Shown: positions 29,396 to 37,794 of the stretch, piece after piece
Numbering within the stretch: position 1 is the stretch's first letter
How the letters are laid out: the number at the start of each line of letters is the position of its first letter
Assembly (NCBI GenBank): GCA_018241425.1
Contig: JAFEDU010000001.1
Coordinates: forward strand, 1,054,001 to 1,118,000
Length of the DNA stretch: 64,000 bases
Direction: 5' to 3'
From: Pseudomonadota bacterium
GTDB lineage: Bacteria > Pseudomonadota > Gammaproteobacteria > Steroidobacterales > Steroidobacteraceae
Translations under genes and position numbers: made by a program
The notes under the pieces: model-generated
Seen by the model: only the letters and a program-made list of their open reading frames with translations
The model's database searches: none
Told to the model about the DNA's origin: nothing

Positions 29396-31108
29396 TTGCC
29401 CACACTCACCCTGGTCCTCTACGTCCTGATCGCACTGGCCGCGGCCGTGCTCCTCAGGCGGCTGTGGCTGCGCCTGCTGCTGTCGAGGGCCAAGCACCGC
29501 TCGCTCACCGGGCACGCGAAGCTGTCGCGGCGCGTAGCGCGGCTCGTGCCGTTCTACGAGTACGACGAGGCCCGGTTCTTCAGCGCCGACGGCGCCCCGC
29601 AGGAGGTGGCGGGCCGCCGCGCCGGCGCCTTCCAGCGCCTGGCCGCCTACTACGCCGAGCACTTCCCGCGCACTGCCGCACTCACCCGGCAGGTCGAGGG
29701 AAGCCTGTCGGACCTGCAGTTCACGGCCCGCTACCGCGTGCCGTTCCAGTTCAGCCACCGGGTGCGCGAGCAGCTGCGCGCCGGGTCCTTCGTGGAGGCC
29801 TCCGCGGGGACCACGGTCACCGACCTCGACGGCAACGTCTTCCACGACCTGACCGGTTCCTACGGCGTCAACGTGTTCGGCTACGATTTCTATAAGGAGT
29901 GCATCGCGCGCGGCAGCGAGGCGGTCGAGAAGCTCGGCCCGGTGCTCGGGCCCTACCACCCGGTGATGGCCTACAACCTCAGGCGCCTGAAGGAGATCTC
30001 GGGGCTCGATGAGGTCTCCTTCCACATGTCCGGGACCGAGGCGGTGATGCAGGCGGTGCGCCTGGCGCGCTACCACACGCGGCGCACGCACCTGGTGCGC
30101 TTCTGCGGGGCCTACCACGGCTGGTGGGGCGACGTGCAGCCCGGGGTGGGCAACCCGACTCCCGCCGAGCACACCTACACGCTCAAGGACATGGACGAGG
30201 CGACGCTCACGGTGCTGCGCACGCGCCGGGACATCGCCTGCGTGCTCGTGAACCCCATCCAGGCGATGCACCCCAACGCCGGGGCGCCGGCGGACTCGGG
30301 GCTGGTGGACAGCGGCCGCAGCGCGGGCTTCGATCGCGCCGGCTACGGCGCGTGGCTGGCGCGCCTGCGCGAGGTCTGCAGCGAGCGCGGCATCGTCCTC
30401 ATCCTGGATGAGGTGTTCGTCGGCTTCCGCCTCGCTCCCGGCGGTGCGCAGGAGTACTTCGGGGTACGCGCGGACCTGGTGACCTACGGCAAGACCCTGG
30501 GCGGGGGCCTGCCGATCGGCGTCGTGTGCGGCCGCCGTGAGCTGATGCAGCGCTTCAACGAGCACCGGCCGGCCGACGTGTGCTTCGCGCGCGGCACCTT
30601 CAATTCCCACCCGTACGTCATGGGGGCCATGCACGAGTTCCTTAAGCGCCTCGAGACCGAGCCGGTGCGGGCGCTGTACCGGGACCTCGATGCCACCTGG
30701 GAGCGCCGCGCCGCCGCCCTCAATGCGCGCCTGTCCGCGGCCGGACTGCCGCTTCAGGTCCGTCATCTGTCGACCATCTGGACGCTCACCTACACTCGCC
30801 CCTCGCGTTACAACTGGATGCTGCAGTACTACCTGCGCAAGCAGGGACTGGCCCTGAGCTGGGTGGGGACCGGGCGCCTGATCTTCAGCCTCAACTACAC
30901 CGAGGCCGACTTCGAGGCGGTCGCCGCGCGCCTCCTCGCCGCCGCCGGCGAGATGGAACGCGACGGCTGGTGGTGGCAGGACCCTGCCCTCACCAACCGC
31001 GCGATCCGGCGCCAGGTCCTGCGCGAGCTCCTTCAGGCGCGGTGGGCCACGTCCGCCATCGGGTCGCGCAGCTCCCCGCGCAGCAGGTACAGCGGCGCGC
31101 GTCCGTAG
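29396..31108 (+). CDS. Membrane-anchored class III aminotransferase
   Basis: A 570-residue PLP enzyme of the glutamate-1-semialdehyde aminotransferase/class III type with an N-terminal membrane helix (residues 4-22) that the soluble family lacks. The PLP lysine is in TYGKTLGGGLPIG; other motifs include HMSGTEAVMQAVR, GAYHGWWGDV and LILDEVFVGFR. I chose the TTG at 29396, with GGAG before it. The fold and motifs are clear, the substrate is not. Its last 76 bases overlap the convergent Mpo1-like gene. Confidence 0.87.
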   Translation: MPTLTLVLYVLIALAAAVLLRRLWLRLLLSRAKHRSLTGHAKLSRRVARLVPFYEYDEARFFSADGAPQEVAGRRAGAFQRLAAYYAEHFPRTAALTRQVEGSLSDLQFTARYRVPFQFSHRVREQLRAGSFVEASAGTTVTDLDGNVFHDLTGSYGVNVFGYDFYKECIARGSEAVEKLGPVLGPYHPVMAYNLRRLKEISGLDEVSFHMSGTEAVMQAVRLARYHTRRTHLVRFCGAYHGWWGDVQPGVGNPTPAEHTYTLKDMDEATLTVLRTRRDIACVLVNPIQAMHPNAGAPADSGLVDSGRSAGFDRAGYGAWLARLREVCSERGIVLILDEVFVGFRLAPGGAQEYFGVRADLVTYGKTLGGGLPIGVVCGRRELMQRFNEHRPADVCFARGTFNSHPYVMGAMHEFLKRLETEPVRALYRDLDATWERRAAALNARLSAAGLPLQVRHLSTIWTLTYTRPSRYNWMLQYYLRKQGLALSWVGTGRLIFSLNYTEADFEAVAARLLAAAGEMERDGWWWQDPALTNRAIRRQVLRELLQARWATSAIGSRSSPRSRYSGARP

Positions 31109-31644
31109 AGTTTGATGTCGTGGAAGGGGTCGGTCAGGATCTTCGTGAACCAGACCGCCCCGGTGAGCAGCCCCTGCTGGATGAAGAGCTGCACGGTGCG
31201 GAACACCAGCGCGCCCAGGCCCAGGGCGAGCCACACGTAGCACACGTGGTTCACGAACTCGGCGTGACCGGTGGCGCCCCGGAAGACCCCGAACAGGGTC
31301 GGGTCGAACCACAGCACCAGCGGGCTCAAGGCCCAGAGGGTCAGGAGCACGACCTTGCGACGCAGGTTGTAGCCCACCTTGATCGCCTCCTTGTGCTCGT
31401 GCGTCGCCGCGTTCACCTCGTCGTAGCCCTTGGGCTCGAAGAAGAAGTGCCCGGCCTGGCGCGACACCATGGCGACGAACCAGCCGATGAGGGCTGCGGC
31501 CGCCGGGTGCGTGAACACCGTGACGTAGGCGGTCAGGAAGCTGCAGGCGCTCACCAGGTGCAGGCTCTGGTTGATGCGGGAATGGTGGTAGTAACGGTGG
31601 TCGTCCCACCGCTGCTTCTTCAGCTCCGTGAGGAATCCATGCAT
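31033..31644 (-). CDS. Mpo1/DUF962-like membrane protein
   Basis: A 203-residue membrane protein with about four hydrophobic segments and the His-rich motifs HHSRINQSLHLVSACS and QAGHFFFEPKGYDEV. Both resemble the conserved His positions of DUF962/Mpo1 proteins, which are Fe-dependent fatty acid alpha-oxidation dioxygenases in yeast. The assignment rests on these motifs and is moderate. The frame is open further upstream; I chose the ATG at 31644. It lies near lipid-related genes. Confidence 0.65.
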   Translation of the reverse strand: MHGFLTELKKQRWDDHRYYHHSRINQSLHLVSACSFLTAYVTVFTHPAAAALIGWFVAMVSRQAGHFFFEPKGYDEVNAATHEHKEAIKVGYNLRRKVVLLTLWALSPLVLWFDPTLFGVFRGATGHAEFVNHVCYVWLALGLGALVFRTVQLFIQQGLLTGAVWFTKILTDPFHDIKLYGRAPLYLLRGELRDPMADVAHRA

Positions 31645-31774
31645 CCGAGTCGCTCCCGATCTGTCAGCGCAGGTGCGCGCGGATGAAGGAAATATAGGAG
31701 AAATGTTAACAGGACATGACCGAACGGCCACCAGATGCAACGGATGGGAGGCTCGGCACGCCGGAAGCCTCCCG

Positions 31775-31804
31775 GGCCGCGGGAACCGTGAGGTTCCGCC
31801 GGCC
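31775..31804 (-). terminator. Hairpin downstream of the GNAT gene
   Basis: GGAACC-GTGA-GGTTCC (31782-31797) is extended by GGCCG/CGGCC across a 2-base mismatch. It lies 16 bases beyond the GNAT stop in the minus-strand direction and probably ends the DUF202-GNAT transcript. The T-run is absent. Confidence 0.5.
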
Positions 31805-31820
31805 GGCACTGGCAGCCCGC

Positions 31821-32120
31821 TCAGCCCCCGAGCAGTGCCCGTCCGGCGTCGTTCAGAAGGCCCGAATCCTCGGGGTGGGCCTGGAAGTGGGCCCGGAAGA
31901 ACGGGCAGCGCGGGATGACCTTGAGACCGCGGGCGCGCGCCAGCGCAAGCCCCGCCTCCACCAGGGACGTCCCGAGCCCGTGTCCGCGCAGCTCGGTGGG
32001 GACCAGCGTATGGGTGAATGTGATCGTGCCCGGGCCGAGCTCGTACTGCGCATAGGCGGTGTGCCCGTCGCGCACCAGCTCCAGGCGCGAGGACTCGGGG
32101 TGATCGACGACTTCGGCCAT
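31821..32120 (-). CDS. Small GNAT acetyltransferase (YjdJ-like)
   Basis: A 99-residue GNAT-fold protein of the short YjdJ/Acetyltransf_CG type. The acetyl-CoA loop is RGHGLGTSLV at about residue 48, preceded by the strand AYAQYELGPGTITFTHTLV and followed by the C-terminal FFRAHFQAHPE strand-helix. The substrate is unknown. I chose the ATG at 32120 because it matches the family start. It sits behind the DUF202 gene on the same strand. Confidence 0.85.
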   Translation of the reverse strand: MAEVVDHPESSRLELVRDGHTAYAQYELGPGTITFTHTLVPTELRGHGLGTSLVEAGLALARARGLKVIPRCPFFRAHFQAHPEDSGLLNDAGRALLGG

Positions 32121-32140
32121 CGGGAGAGCGCCGGCCACGG

Positions 32141-32527
32141 TCAGCGTCCGAAGGCAAGGTACAGCGCGTAGGCGGCGATCAGCACCACCAGCACCGCCGA
32201 GAGCGTGAGCTCGCTGCGCACGCTCGAGGCGGCATGCAGCTGCGCATCGTCGAGGAGCCGCGTGATCCGCACGAAACGCACGGTCGAGAGGATCACGAGC
32301 GCAATGCCACCCACGATGAGGGCCAGGCCCTCGTAGCGCCCCATCCGGCCCGGGGTGAGCGCCGCGGGCGTCGCGCTGCCGCTGCTCGCGGCGGCCAGGG
32401 CGATGGTCGTGAGGAACAGGTTGAACTTCTCGATCACCAGGCCCAGCGCCATGAGGGCGATGCCGGTGCGCACCCAGGCGAGGTAGGTGCGCTCGTTGGC
32501 CGCGTGGTCCGAAAAACCGCCGATCAT
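32141..32527 (-). CDS. DUF202 (YidH-like) membrane protein
   Basis: A 128-residue membrane protein with the DUF202 pattern: [20 protein letters not shown] in helix 1, a second helix ([18 protein letters not shown]) and a third C-terminal helix. Family members are small integral membrane proteins of unknown function. It is transcribed on the minus strand, with the GNAT gene following. Confidence 0.9.
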   Translation of the reverse strand: MIGGFSDHAANERTYLAWVRTGIALMALGLVIEKFNLFLTTIALAAASSGSATPAALTPGRMGRYEGLALIVGGIALVILSTVRFVRITRLLDDAQLHAASSVRSELTLSAVLVVLIAAYALYLAFGR

Positions 32528-32773
32528 TCTTCGATTCTCCTGCGTCGTCGTTGCAGCGCGGCATTGGGCGCCGCGCCGATCGAGCGCTGTCAGCGGGCGC
32601 CTACGCGCGGCCTTTGCGCCGGCCCTCTAACGCCCGGCGGAGGCTAGCGTATCCTAAGACCTCACCGTCGCGGCACAGTGCGAGCGCGCAGGCCGTTGCG
32701 CAAGCCGCAGGCATCGCGGCGCCGGAGCCGCAAACCAACCCCACGACCGCTGCCCTGTTCGAAGGAGTTCACG

Positions 32774-33553
32774 ATGGCCAAGGCAAAAGCGAAGAAGAAG
32801 GTGTCCCGTGCGAGCCGCATCCAGGGTGAGGGGGACTATGACGCCACGCGGCGCTACCTGCGCGACGTCGAGAAATTCGTGCACACGGCGGACATCGAGG
32901 CCGCCGCACGTGCCGCCGCGCCGCGCAACGCGCGCGAGGCGCGCGAGCTGAAGCAGGCCGAGGCCGCCGGGCGCCGGCATGCCACCGGGGCGAAGCCCGC
33001 GAAGAACTGGTTCCTGCGCGACCTGGAGTCGATCCGGCGCAAGGCGCGCGAGCACCTGAGCGAGGGCGCGCTCACCCAGAACTACAAGGGCAGCGTCGAG
33101 AAGGCGATCGGCCTCCTCAACCATGCCGTGGCCACCGAGATCGTGTGCGTGCTGCGCTACAAGTTCCACGCCGTGGCCGCCACGGGGCTCTCGAGCGAGG
33201 GGGTGCGCGAGGAGTTCGCCCAGCATGCGAAGGAGGAGGAAGCCCACCTCGACCTCCTGTGCGAGCGCATCAACCAGCTCGGCGGCAAGCCGCAGATGAA
33301 CCCCGAAGGCCTGCTCGCCCGCGCCTCATCCCAGTACGTGGAGGGCGAGAACCTCGTCGACATGATCCGGGAGAACCTGATCGCCGAGCGCATCGCGATC
33401 GAGAGCTACCGCGACATGGTGCGTTACTTCGGCGACAACGACCCGACCACCCGCGTCATGCTCGAGGGAATCCTCGCCCAGGAGGAGGAGCACGCGAACG
33501 ACATGCACGACCTCCTGGTCGCCCACGAGGGCCGGCCGATGCTCGCGAGGTAG
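32774..33553 (+). CDS. Ferritin-like di-iron protein with basic N-terminal extension
   Basis: A 259-residue protein with a four-helix ferritin-like/bacterioferritin-like domain from about residue 90. Iron ligands are seen as EIVCVLRY (Glu), the EEAHLDLL Glu-x-x-His site, ERIAIESYRD (Glu) and EEEHANDMHDLL. The first 80 residues are an unusual Lys/Arg- and Ala-rich segment (MAKAKAKKKVSRASR) that may bind DNA or act as a sorting sequence. A GAAGGAG site precedes the ATG. A clear terminator follows. Confidence 0.85.
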   Translation: MAKAKAKKKVSRASRIQGEGDYDATRRYLRDVEKFVHTADIEAAARAAAPRNAREARELKQAEAAGRRHATGAKPAKNWFLRDLESIRRKAREHLSEGALTQNYKGSVEKAIGLLNHAVATEIVCVLRYKFHAVAATGLSSEGVREEFAQHAKEEEAHLDLLCERINQLGGKPQMNPEGLLARASSQYVEGENLVDMIRENLIAERIAIESYRDMVRYFGDNDPTTRVMLEGILAQEEEHANDMHDLLVAHEGRPMLAR

Positions 33554-33589
33554 CCCTGACTTCTTTCCGCGTCCTCCCCGCCCCCGCAA

Positions 33590-33623
33590 GGCGGCGGCCG
33601 CTCACCCGGCCGCCGCCTTTTTT
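33590..33623 (+). terminator. Rho-independent terminator after ferritin-like gene
   Basis: GGCGGCGGCCG and CGGCCGCCGCC form an 11-bp stem with a 6-base loop, followed by six T bases. It lies 37 bases after the stop codon of the ferritin-like gene and is the best terminator in the window. Confidence 0.9.
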
Positions 33624-33692
33624 GAGCCCACGCAACAGGGTCCCTCCAGAGGCCGCACGGGCGGCCAAATCAACCGTCCCCGGGGCGCGCAA

Positions 33693-33747
33693 GTGAGACC
33701 CCCCTCTCACAATGAGTCAAATCGAGATTCCCTCGAACCGATTTGAC
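33693..33747. promoter_or_regulatory. Two inverted repeats upstream of the surface locus
   Basis: GTGAGA-N6-TCTCAC at 33693-33710 is followed by GTCAAATCG-N14-CGATTTGAC at 33716-33747, both with perfect arms. The second nests a smaller CGAG/CTCG repeat. A perfect TTGACA (33743-33748) overlaps the last arm, but no good -10 follows at the usual distance. Together they mark a likely control region about 130-180 bases before the giant surface gene. Otherwise the 33554-33876 gap holds the terminator and no gene. Confidence 0.5.
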
Positions 33748-33876
33748 ATAGGTGTGTGACCCCCGTCCGGACCCCTCCCGGGCGTGTTTTCCGATCATTG
33801 GCTTAACAGAACTTAAGCTTAGAGGGAGTCCTGCGGGGGCCCGCCGCTGGCGGCCGTCCGGCCTGGATCAGAAACG

Positions 33877-36800
33877 GTGTCGAGGGAGCTGAATACGAGG
33901 GCGGGCGCCACCGCAGCGTCCGCCTGCGCTCGTGCGAGTGCAGGCGCGCGCGCGTCGCTGCGCCGCATGACGCGGGCGTGTCTGACGATCGTCATCGGTG
34001 CAGCCGCGGCGCTCGTGCTGCCGCACGCCGCGCGTGCCGCGACGTGCTCGCCGGCCGCCAGCGCCGGCACGGCGCCGGCGGACTGGGGCACCTACTGCTG
34101 GCTGGACTTCAGCAGCTACAGCGATGCCGTGGCACGCGCCGCCGGCGGCCAGCCCTTCACGTTCAACCTGCCCGACGGCTCGACGCTCACGCTGACCGCG
34201 ACCGTGACCGCGACGGCGGCCACCGCACTCAAGGCCGTCCCGGCCCCCGCCTGGAGCGGGGCTGCGGTGGGCAACACCGCCTTCCTCGGGGTTCCCGGCA
34301 AGCCCATCCTGTACACCGCGAGCAGCGGCACGGTGACGATCCAGTTCACCGGCATCACGCTCACGCCGCCCCCGGGCGTCACCGGCGGCTCGACCTATTC
34401 CTTCGTCGCCGCCGACGGGGAGTCGACCAACCAGAACGAGTCGCTCGCCTTCACGACCAATGGGGCGAACTGGACGGTGCTCGACCAGGTGCCCCCGATC
34501 TCGGGCAACGCCTACCCCACGATCACCAACACCGGCTCGACCTTCACCGAGACCGGGGTCGCGGGCACGGTGGGCGGCTACATCGTCGGCTCCCTCAACG
34601 CCACGCAGGTCTCCACGGTGCTCGTGGCCGGCGGCCTGCAGGGTGCGATGTTCGCCCTGCGCTACTCGATCGTGTCGCTGAACGCCCAGCTGTCCTCGGG
34701 ACGCGTCAGCGCGAGTGACCAGTTCCTCTACAAGATCAGCGCCACGAACTCCGGCACGGTGCTGAGCAGCGGGACCTCGACCGGCGCCGGCAACGGGCCG
34801 TTCACGCCGACCTCCTCGTTCGTCACCACCCCGCAGCCGCTGACGCTGAGCGAGGCGATGGCGCCCGGGAGCGCGAGCCTGATCGGCTACTACATCCCGA
34901 GCCTCACCTGCACCAACGCGGCCACCGGCTCCCCGACGGTGCTTCCGTCCAACCAGGAGACCACCTCCTACGTCATCGGCTCGATCGCGTTCGGCGACTC
35001 GATCTCCTGCGTCTTCACCAACACCAAGACCGGGGCGCTGCTCGGGCTCGCCAAGTCGGGGCCCTCCCCGGGGCTCAAGGTTGGCGGCAACTCGACCTAC
35101 ACGCTCACCGTGACCAACACCGGCCCGCTGGCGGCGAGCCAGGGCCAGGTGAAGGACCAGCTGCCCGCGGGCCTCACGTTCGTCTCCGCCACCGGCACCA
35201 ACTGGAGCTGTGGCAACGCCGCGGGCCTGATCACCTGCAGCTTCTCCGGCGGCACGATCGCCTCGGGCGCCAGTTCCACCATCACGGTGACGGTGACCCC
35301 AGCCGCGGGGGCCGCCGGCACCCAGGTCACCAACTACGCCTCCATCGACCCGACCGGCGGGTCGGGGGCCCCGACCCCCGGCGCGGGCTGCTCGCCGGCC
35401 GCCTCCTGTGCGAGCGCGGGGCCAAGCCCCGTCGTCTACATCAACCCGCAACCCGAGAGCGGCACCGCCACGGCCGGCACCGCCTCGACGCCGATCGCGA
35501 GCGTCGCCAGCAACGATGCGGTGAACGGCGCGGCAGCCACCCTCGGCGCCGCCGGCAACGCGACCGTCGCGCAGTCGGGCACCTGGCCGGCGGGCGTGAC
35601 TCTCGACACCGCCAGCGGCGCCATCAACACGACCGCCGTGCTGTCGCCCGGGACGTACTCGCTCAGCTACCAGCTGTGCGACAAGGCCACGCCGCCCAAC
35701 TGCGCGACCACCACCGATACGCTCACCGTAAAAGCCTCCATCGTGCCGGTCGCCGAAGCCGGCACGGCGCCCGCGGGCAAGGCCTCGACGCCGATCCCGA
35801 ACGTTGCGGCCAACGACACGGTAAACGGTGCACCCGCGACCCTGGGCGCTGCCGGCAATGCGACGGTGGCGCAGTCCGGCTCCTGGCCGGCCGGAGTCAC
35901 GCTCAACACCACCAGCGGCGCGATCGCCACCACCGCGGCCGTGCCGCCCGGGGTCTACAGCGTCGTCTACCAGCTGTGCGACAAGTCGGCGCCGCCCAAC
36001 TGCGCGACCACCACCGACACGGTGACGGTGAGCGCGAGCATCCTGCCGGGGAGTCCCTCGGGCAGCGCGGTCGCCGGCACCGCCGCCACGCCGATCGCGA
36101 ACATCGCCACCGGCAGCAGCGTGAACGGGAGCGCTGCGACGCTCGGCTCCGGCGGCAATGCCACGGCGGCGACCTCGGGCACCTGGGCCGTCGGGCTCGC
36201 GCTGAACGCCTCTTCCGGTGCGGTGACCACCACCGCGCAGGTGCCGCCCGGCACGTACTCGCTGATGTTCCAGCTGTGCGACCGGTCCGCGCCGCCCAAC
36301 TGTGCCACGGGCACTGCGACGGTCACGGTCAGCGCCTCCATCCTGCCGGTGCCCGAGAGCGGCACGGCGGTGTCCGGCATCGCCTCGACCGCGATCCCGA
36401 ACGTCGCGGCCAACGACCACGTGAATGGCGCCCCGGCGACGCTCGGACCTTCCGGCAACGCCACCGTGGCCCCCTCGGGCACCTGGCCTGCCGGGGTGAC
36501 GCTCAACACCACCACGGGCGCCGTCGCGACCGACACCACGGTGATCCCGGGCAGCTACTCGATCGTCTACCAGCTGTGCGACCGGTCGACGCCGCCGAAC
36601 TGCGCCACCGCGACCGACACCCTGAAGGTCGCAGGCAGCGCCCTGCCCGTCGTCCAGAAGGGCACGGCCACCGCCGGCATCCCCTCGACGGCGATACCGA
36701 ACGTACTCACGGGTGCCACCGTCAATGGCGCGCCGGCCACCCTAGGCTCCGGCGGCAACGCGACGCTTGCGGCCACCGGCACCTGGCCCAAGGGGCTGAC

Positions 36801-37794
36801 GCTCAACACCGCCACCGGCGCCCTCACGACCACCGCGGACCTCCCCCCGGGCACCTACGCGGTCGGCGTGCGCCTGTGCAGCCGCGATACCCCGCCGGTG
36901 TGCGCCAGCGCCACCGACCAGGTGATCGTCACCGCACTCACCGGCGGTGCGCTCAGCCTCGACAAGAGCGCCAGCAAGACACAGGCGGACTTAGGCGACA
37001 GCGTCCAGTTCCGGCTGCGCCTGCGCAACACCGGCACCAACACCGTCCCGGACATCAAGCTCAGCGACGCACTGCCGCTCGGCTTCAAGCTGATCCCGGG
37101 CAGCGTGCAGGTCGCGCTCGAACCGGGGCCCGCCCAGAAGGCCCCCGACCCGCAGGGCGCCCCCGGGCCGCAGCTGACCTTCAGCGTCGGGAGCCTCGCG
37201 GCAGGGGCGGTGCTCGACATCTACTACCAGACCCGCATCGGCGTCGGCGCCGACCGCGGCGACGGCATCAACCGCGCCCAGGCCCAGGGCGCGGGCTCGA
37301 AGTCGCAGATCGCGACCGCCCAGGTGCTGGTGAGCGCCGGCGGTGCCTTCGACGTGCACGCCTGCGTGGTCGGCAAGATCTTCGTCGACTGCAACGGCAA
37401 CCGGCTCCAGGACGCAGGCGAGCCCGGGATCCCCGGCGTGCGGGTGTACTTCGAGGACGGCACCAGCCTCACCAGCGACGAGAACGGCAACTACAGCCTG
37501 TGCGGCCTGAACCCGGTCACGCACGTGCTGAAGGTGGATGGCACGACGCTCCCGGCGGGCAGCCGCCTGGTGGTGCTGTCCAGCCGCAACGCCGGCGACG
37601 GCAACAGCCTGTTCGTGGACCTGAAGGACGGCGAGCTGCACCGCGCGGACTTCGCGGAAGGCTCGTGCACCAACAAGGTCATGGAGGACGTGCGCCGCCG
37701 CCGCACGCTGCCGGCGATCCTCGCCCCGCAGCCCCCGGCCGGGCGCGAGCACGTCGGCGTCGACTTCGATTCCAAGGACGGGCCGCGGCCGTGA
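33877..37794 (+). CDS. Giant CshA-like surface protein with five 100-residue repeats
   Basis: A 1305-residue exported protein with a signal peptide ending about residue 55 (TRACLTIVIGAAAALVLPHA). Its first 390 residues resemble the CshA-type non-repeat region. A DUF11 domain (390-515) follows, then five tandem 100-residue repeats (about 525-1023; each with VNGxxATLG, SGTWPxG and a YQLCD..PPNCAT end), a second DUF11 domain (about 1030-1160) and an SdrD B-like domain (GKIFVDCNGN). The GTG at 33877 is the longest start; the ATG at 33967 would give a shorter signal peptide. Its stop overlaps the next gene, so it is co-translated. No LPXTG or autotransporter barrel is seen in it. Confidence 0.85.
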   Translation: MSRELNTRAGATAASACARASAGARASLRRMTRACLTIVIGAAAALVLPHAARAATCSPAASAGTAPADWGTYCWLDFSSYSDAVARAAGGQPFTFNLPDGSTLTLTATVTATAATALKAVPAPAWSGAAVGNTAFLGVPGKPILYTASSGTVTIQFTGITLTPPPGVTGGSTYSFVAADGESTNQNESLAFTTNGANWTVLDQVPPISGNAYPTITNTGSTFTETGVAGTVGGYIVGSLNATQVSTVLVAGGLQGAMFALRYSIVSLNAQLSSGRVSASDQFLYKISATNSGTVLSSGTSTGAGNGPFTPTSSFVTTPQPLTLSEAMAPGSASLIGYYIPSLTCTNAATGSPTVLPSNQETTSYVIGSIAFGDSISCVFTNTKTGALLGLAKSGPSPGLKVGGNSTYTLTVTNTGPLAASQGQVKDQLPAGLTFVSATGTNWSCGNAAGLITCSFSGGTIASGASSTITVTVTPAAGAAGTQVTNYASIDPTGGSGAPTPGAGCSPAASCASAGPSPVVYINPQPESGTATAGTASTPIASVASNDAVNGAAATLGAAGNATVAQSGTWPAGVTLDTASGAINTTAVLSPGTYSLSYQLCDKATPPNCATTTDTLTVKASIVPVAEAGTAPAGKASTPIPNVAANDTVNGAPATLGAAGNATVAQSGSWPAGVTLNTTSGAIATTAAVPPGVYSVVYQLCDKSAPPNCATTTDTVTVSASILPGSPSGSAVAGTAATPIANIATGSSVNGSAATLGSGGNATAATSGTWAVGLALNASSGAVTTTAQVPPGTYSLMFQLCDRSAPPNCATGTATVTVSASILPVPESGTAVSGIASTAIPNVAANDHVNGAPATLGPSGNATVAPSGTWPAGVTLNTTTGAVATDTTVIPGSYSIVYQLCDRSTPPNCATATDTLKVAGSALPVVQKGTATAGIPSTAIPNVLTGATVNGAPATLGSGGNATLAATGTWPKGLTLNTATGALTTTADLPPGTYAVGVRLCSRDTPPVCASATDQVIVTALTGGALSLDKSASKTQADLGDSVQFRLRLRNTGTNTVPDIKLSDALPLGFKLIPGSVQVALEPGPAQKAPDPQGAPGPQLTFSVGSLAAGAVLDIYYQTRIGVGADRGDGINRAQAQGAGSKSQIATAQVLVSAGGAFDVHACVVGKIFVDCNGNRLQDAGEPGIPGVRVYFEDGTSLTSDENGNYSLCGLNPVTHVLKVDGTTLPAGSRLVVLSSRNAGDGNSLFVDLKDGELHRADFAEGSCTNKVMEDVRRRRTLPAILAPQPPAGREHVGVDFDSKDGPRP

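Noticed and set aside
29273..31609. Long antisense frame opposite the aminotransferase
   Set aside because: The aminotransferase domain motifs are on the plus strand; the antisense product lacks them.
33693..33710. CRP-type site GTGAGA/TCTCAC
   Set aside because: The arms and spacing do not fit TGTGA-N6-TCACA.
33868..36420. Antisense 850-codon frame over the tandem repeats
   Set aside because: The 300-bp repeats keep a long antisense frame open, but its protein is Arg/Gly-rich repetition without hydrophobic core.
35449..36948. Tandem repeats as a mobile or CRISPR-like array
   Set aside because: Repeats are in frame, inside one coding region, with no spacers or cas genes.
35676..37790. Plus-strand open extension upstream of the barrel gene
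   Set aside because: It is in another frame inside the giant gene, with Arg/His-rich nonsense; the barrel gene begins at the GTG at 37791 with a signal peptide.
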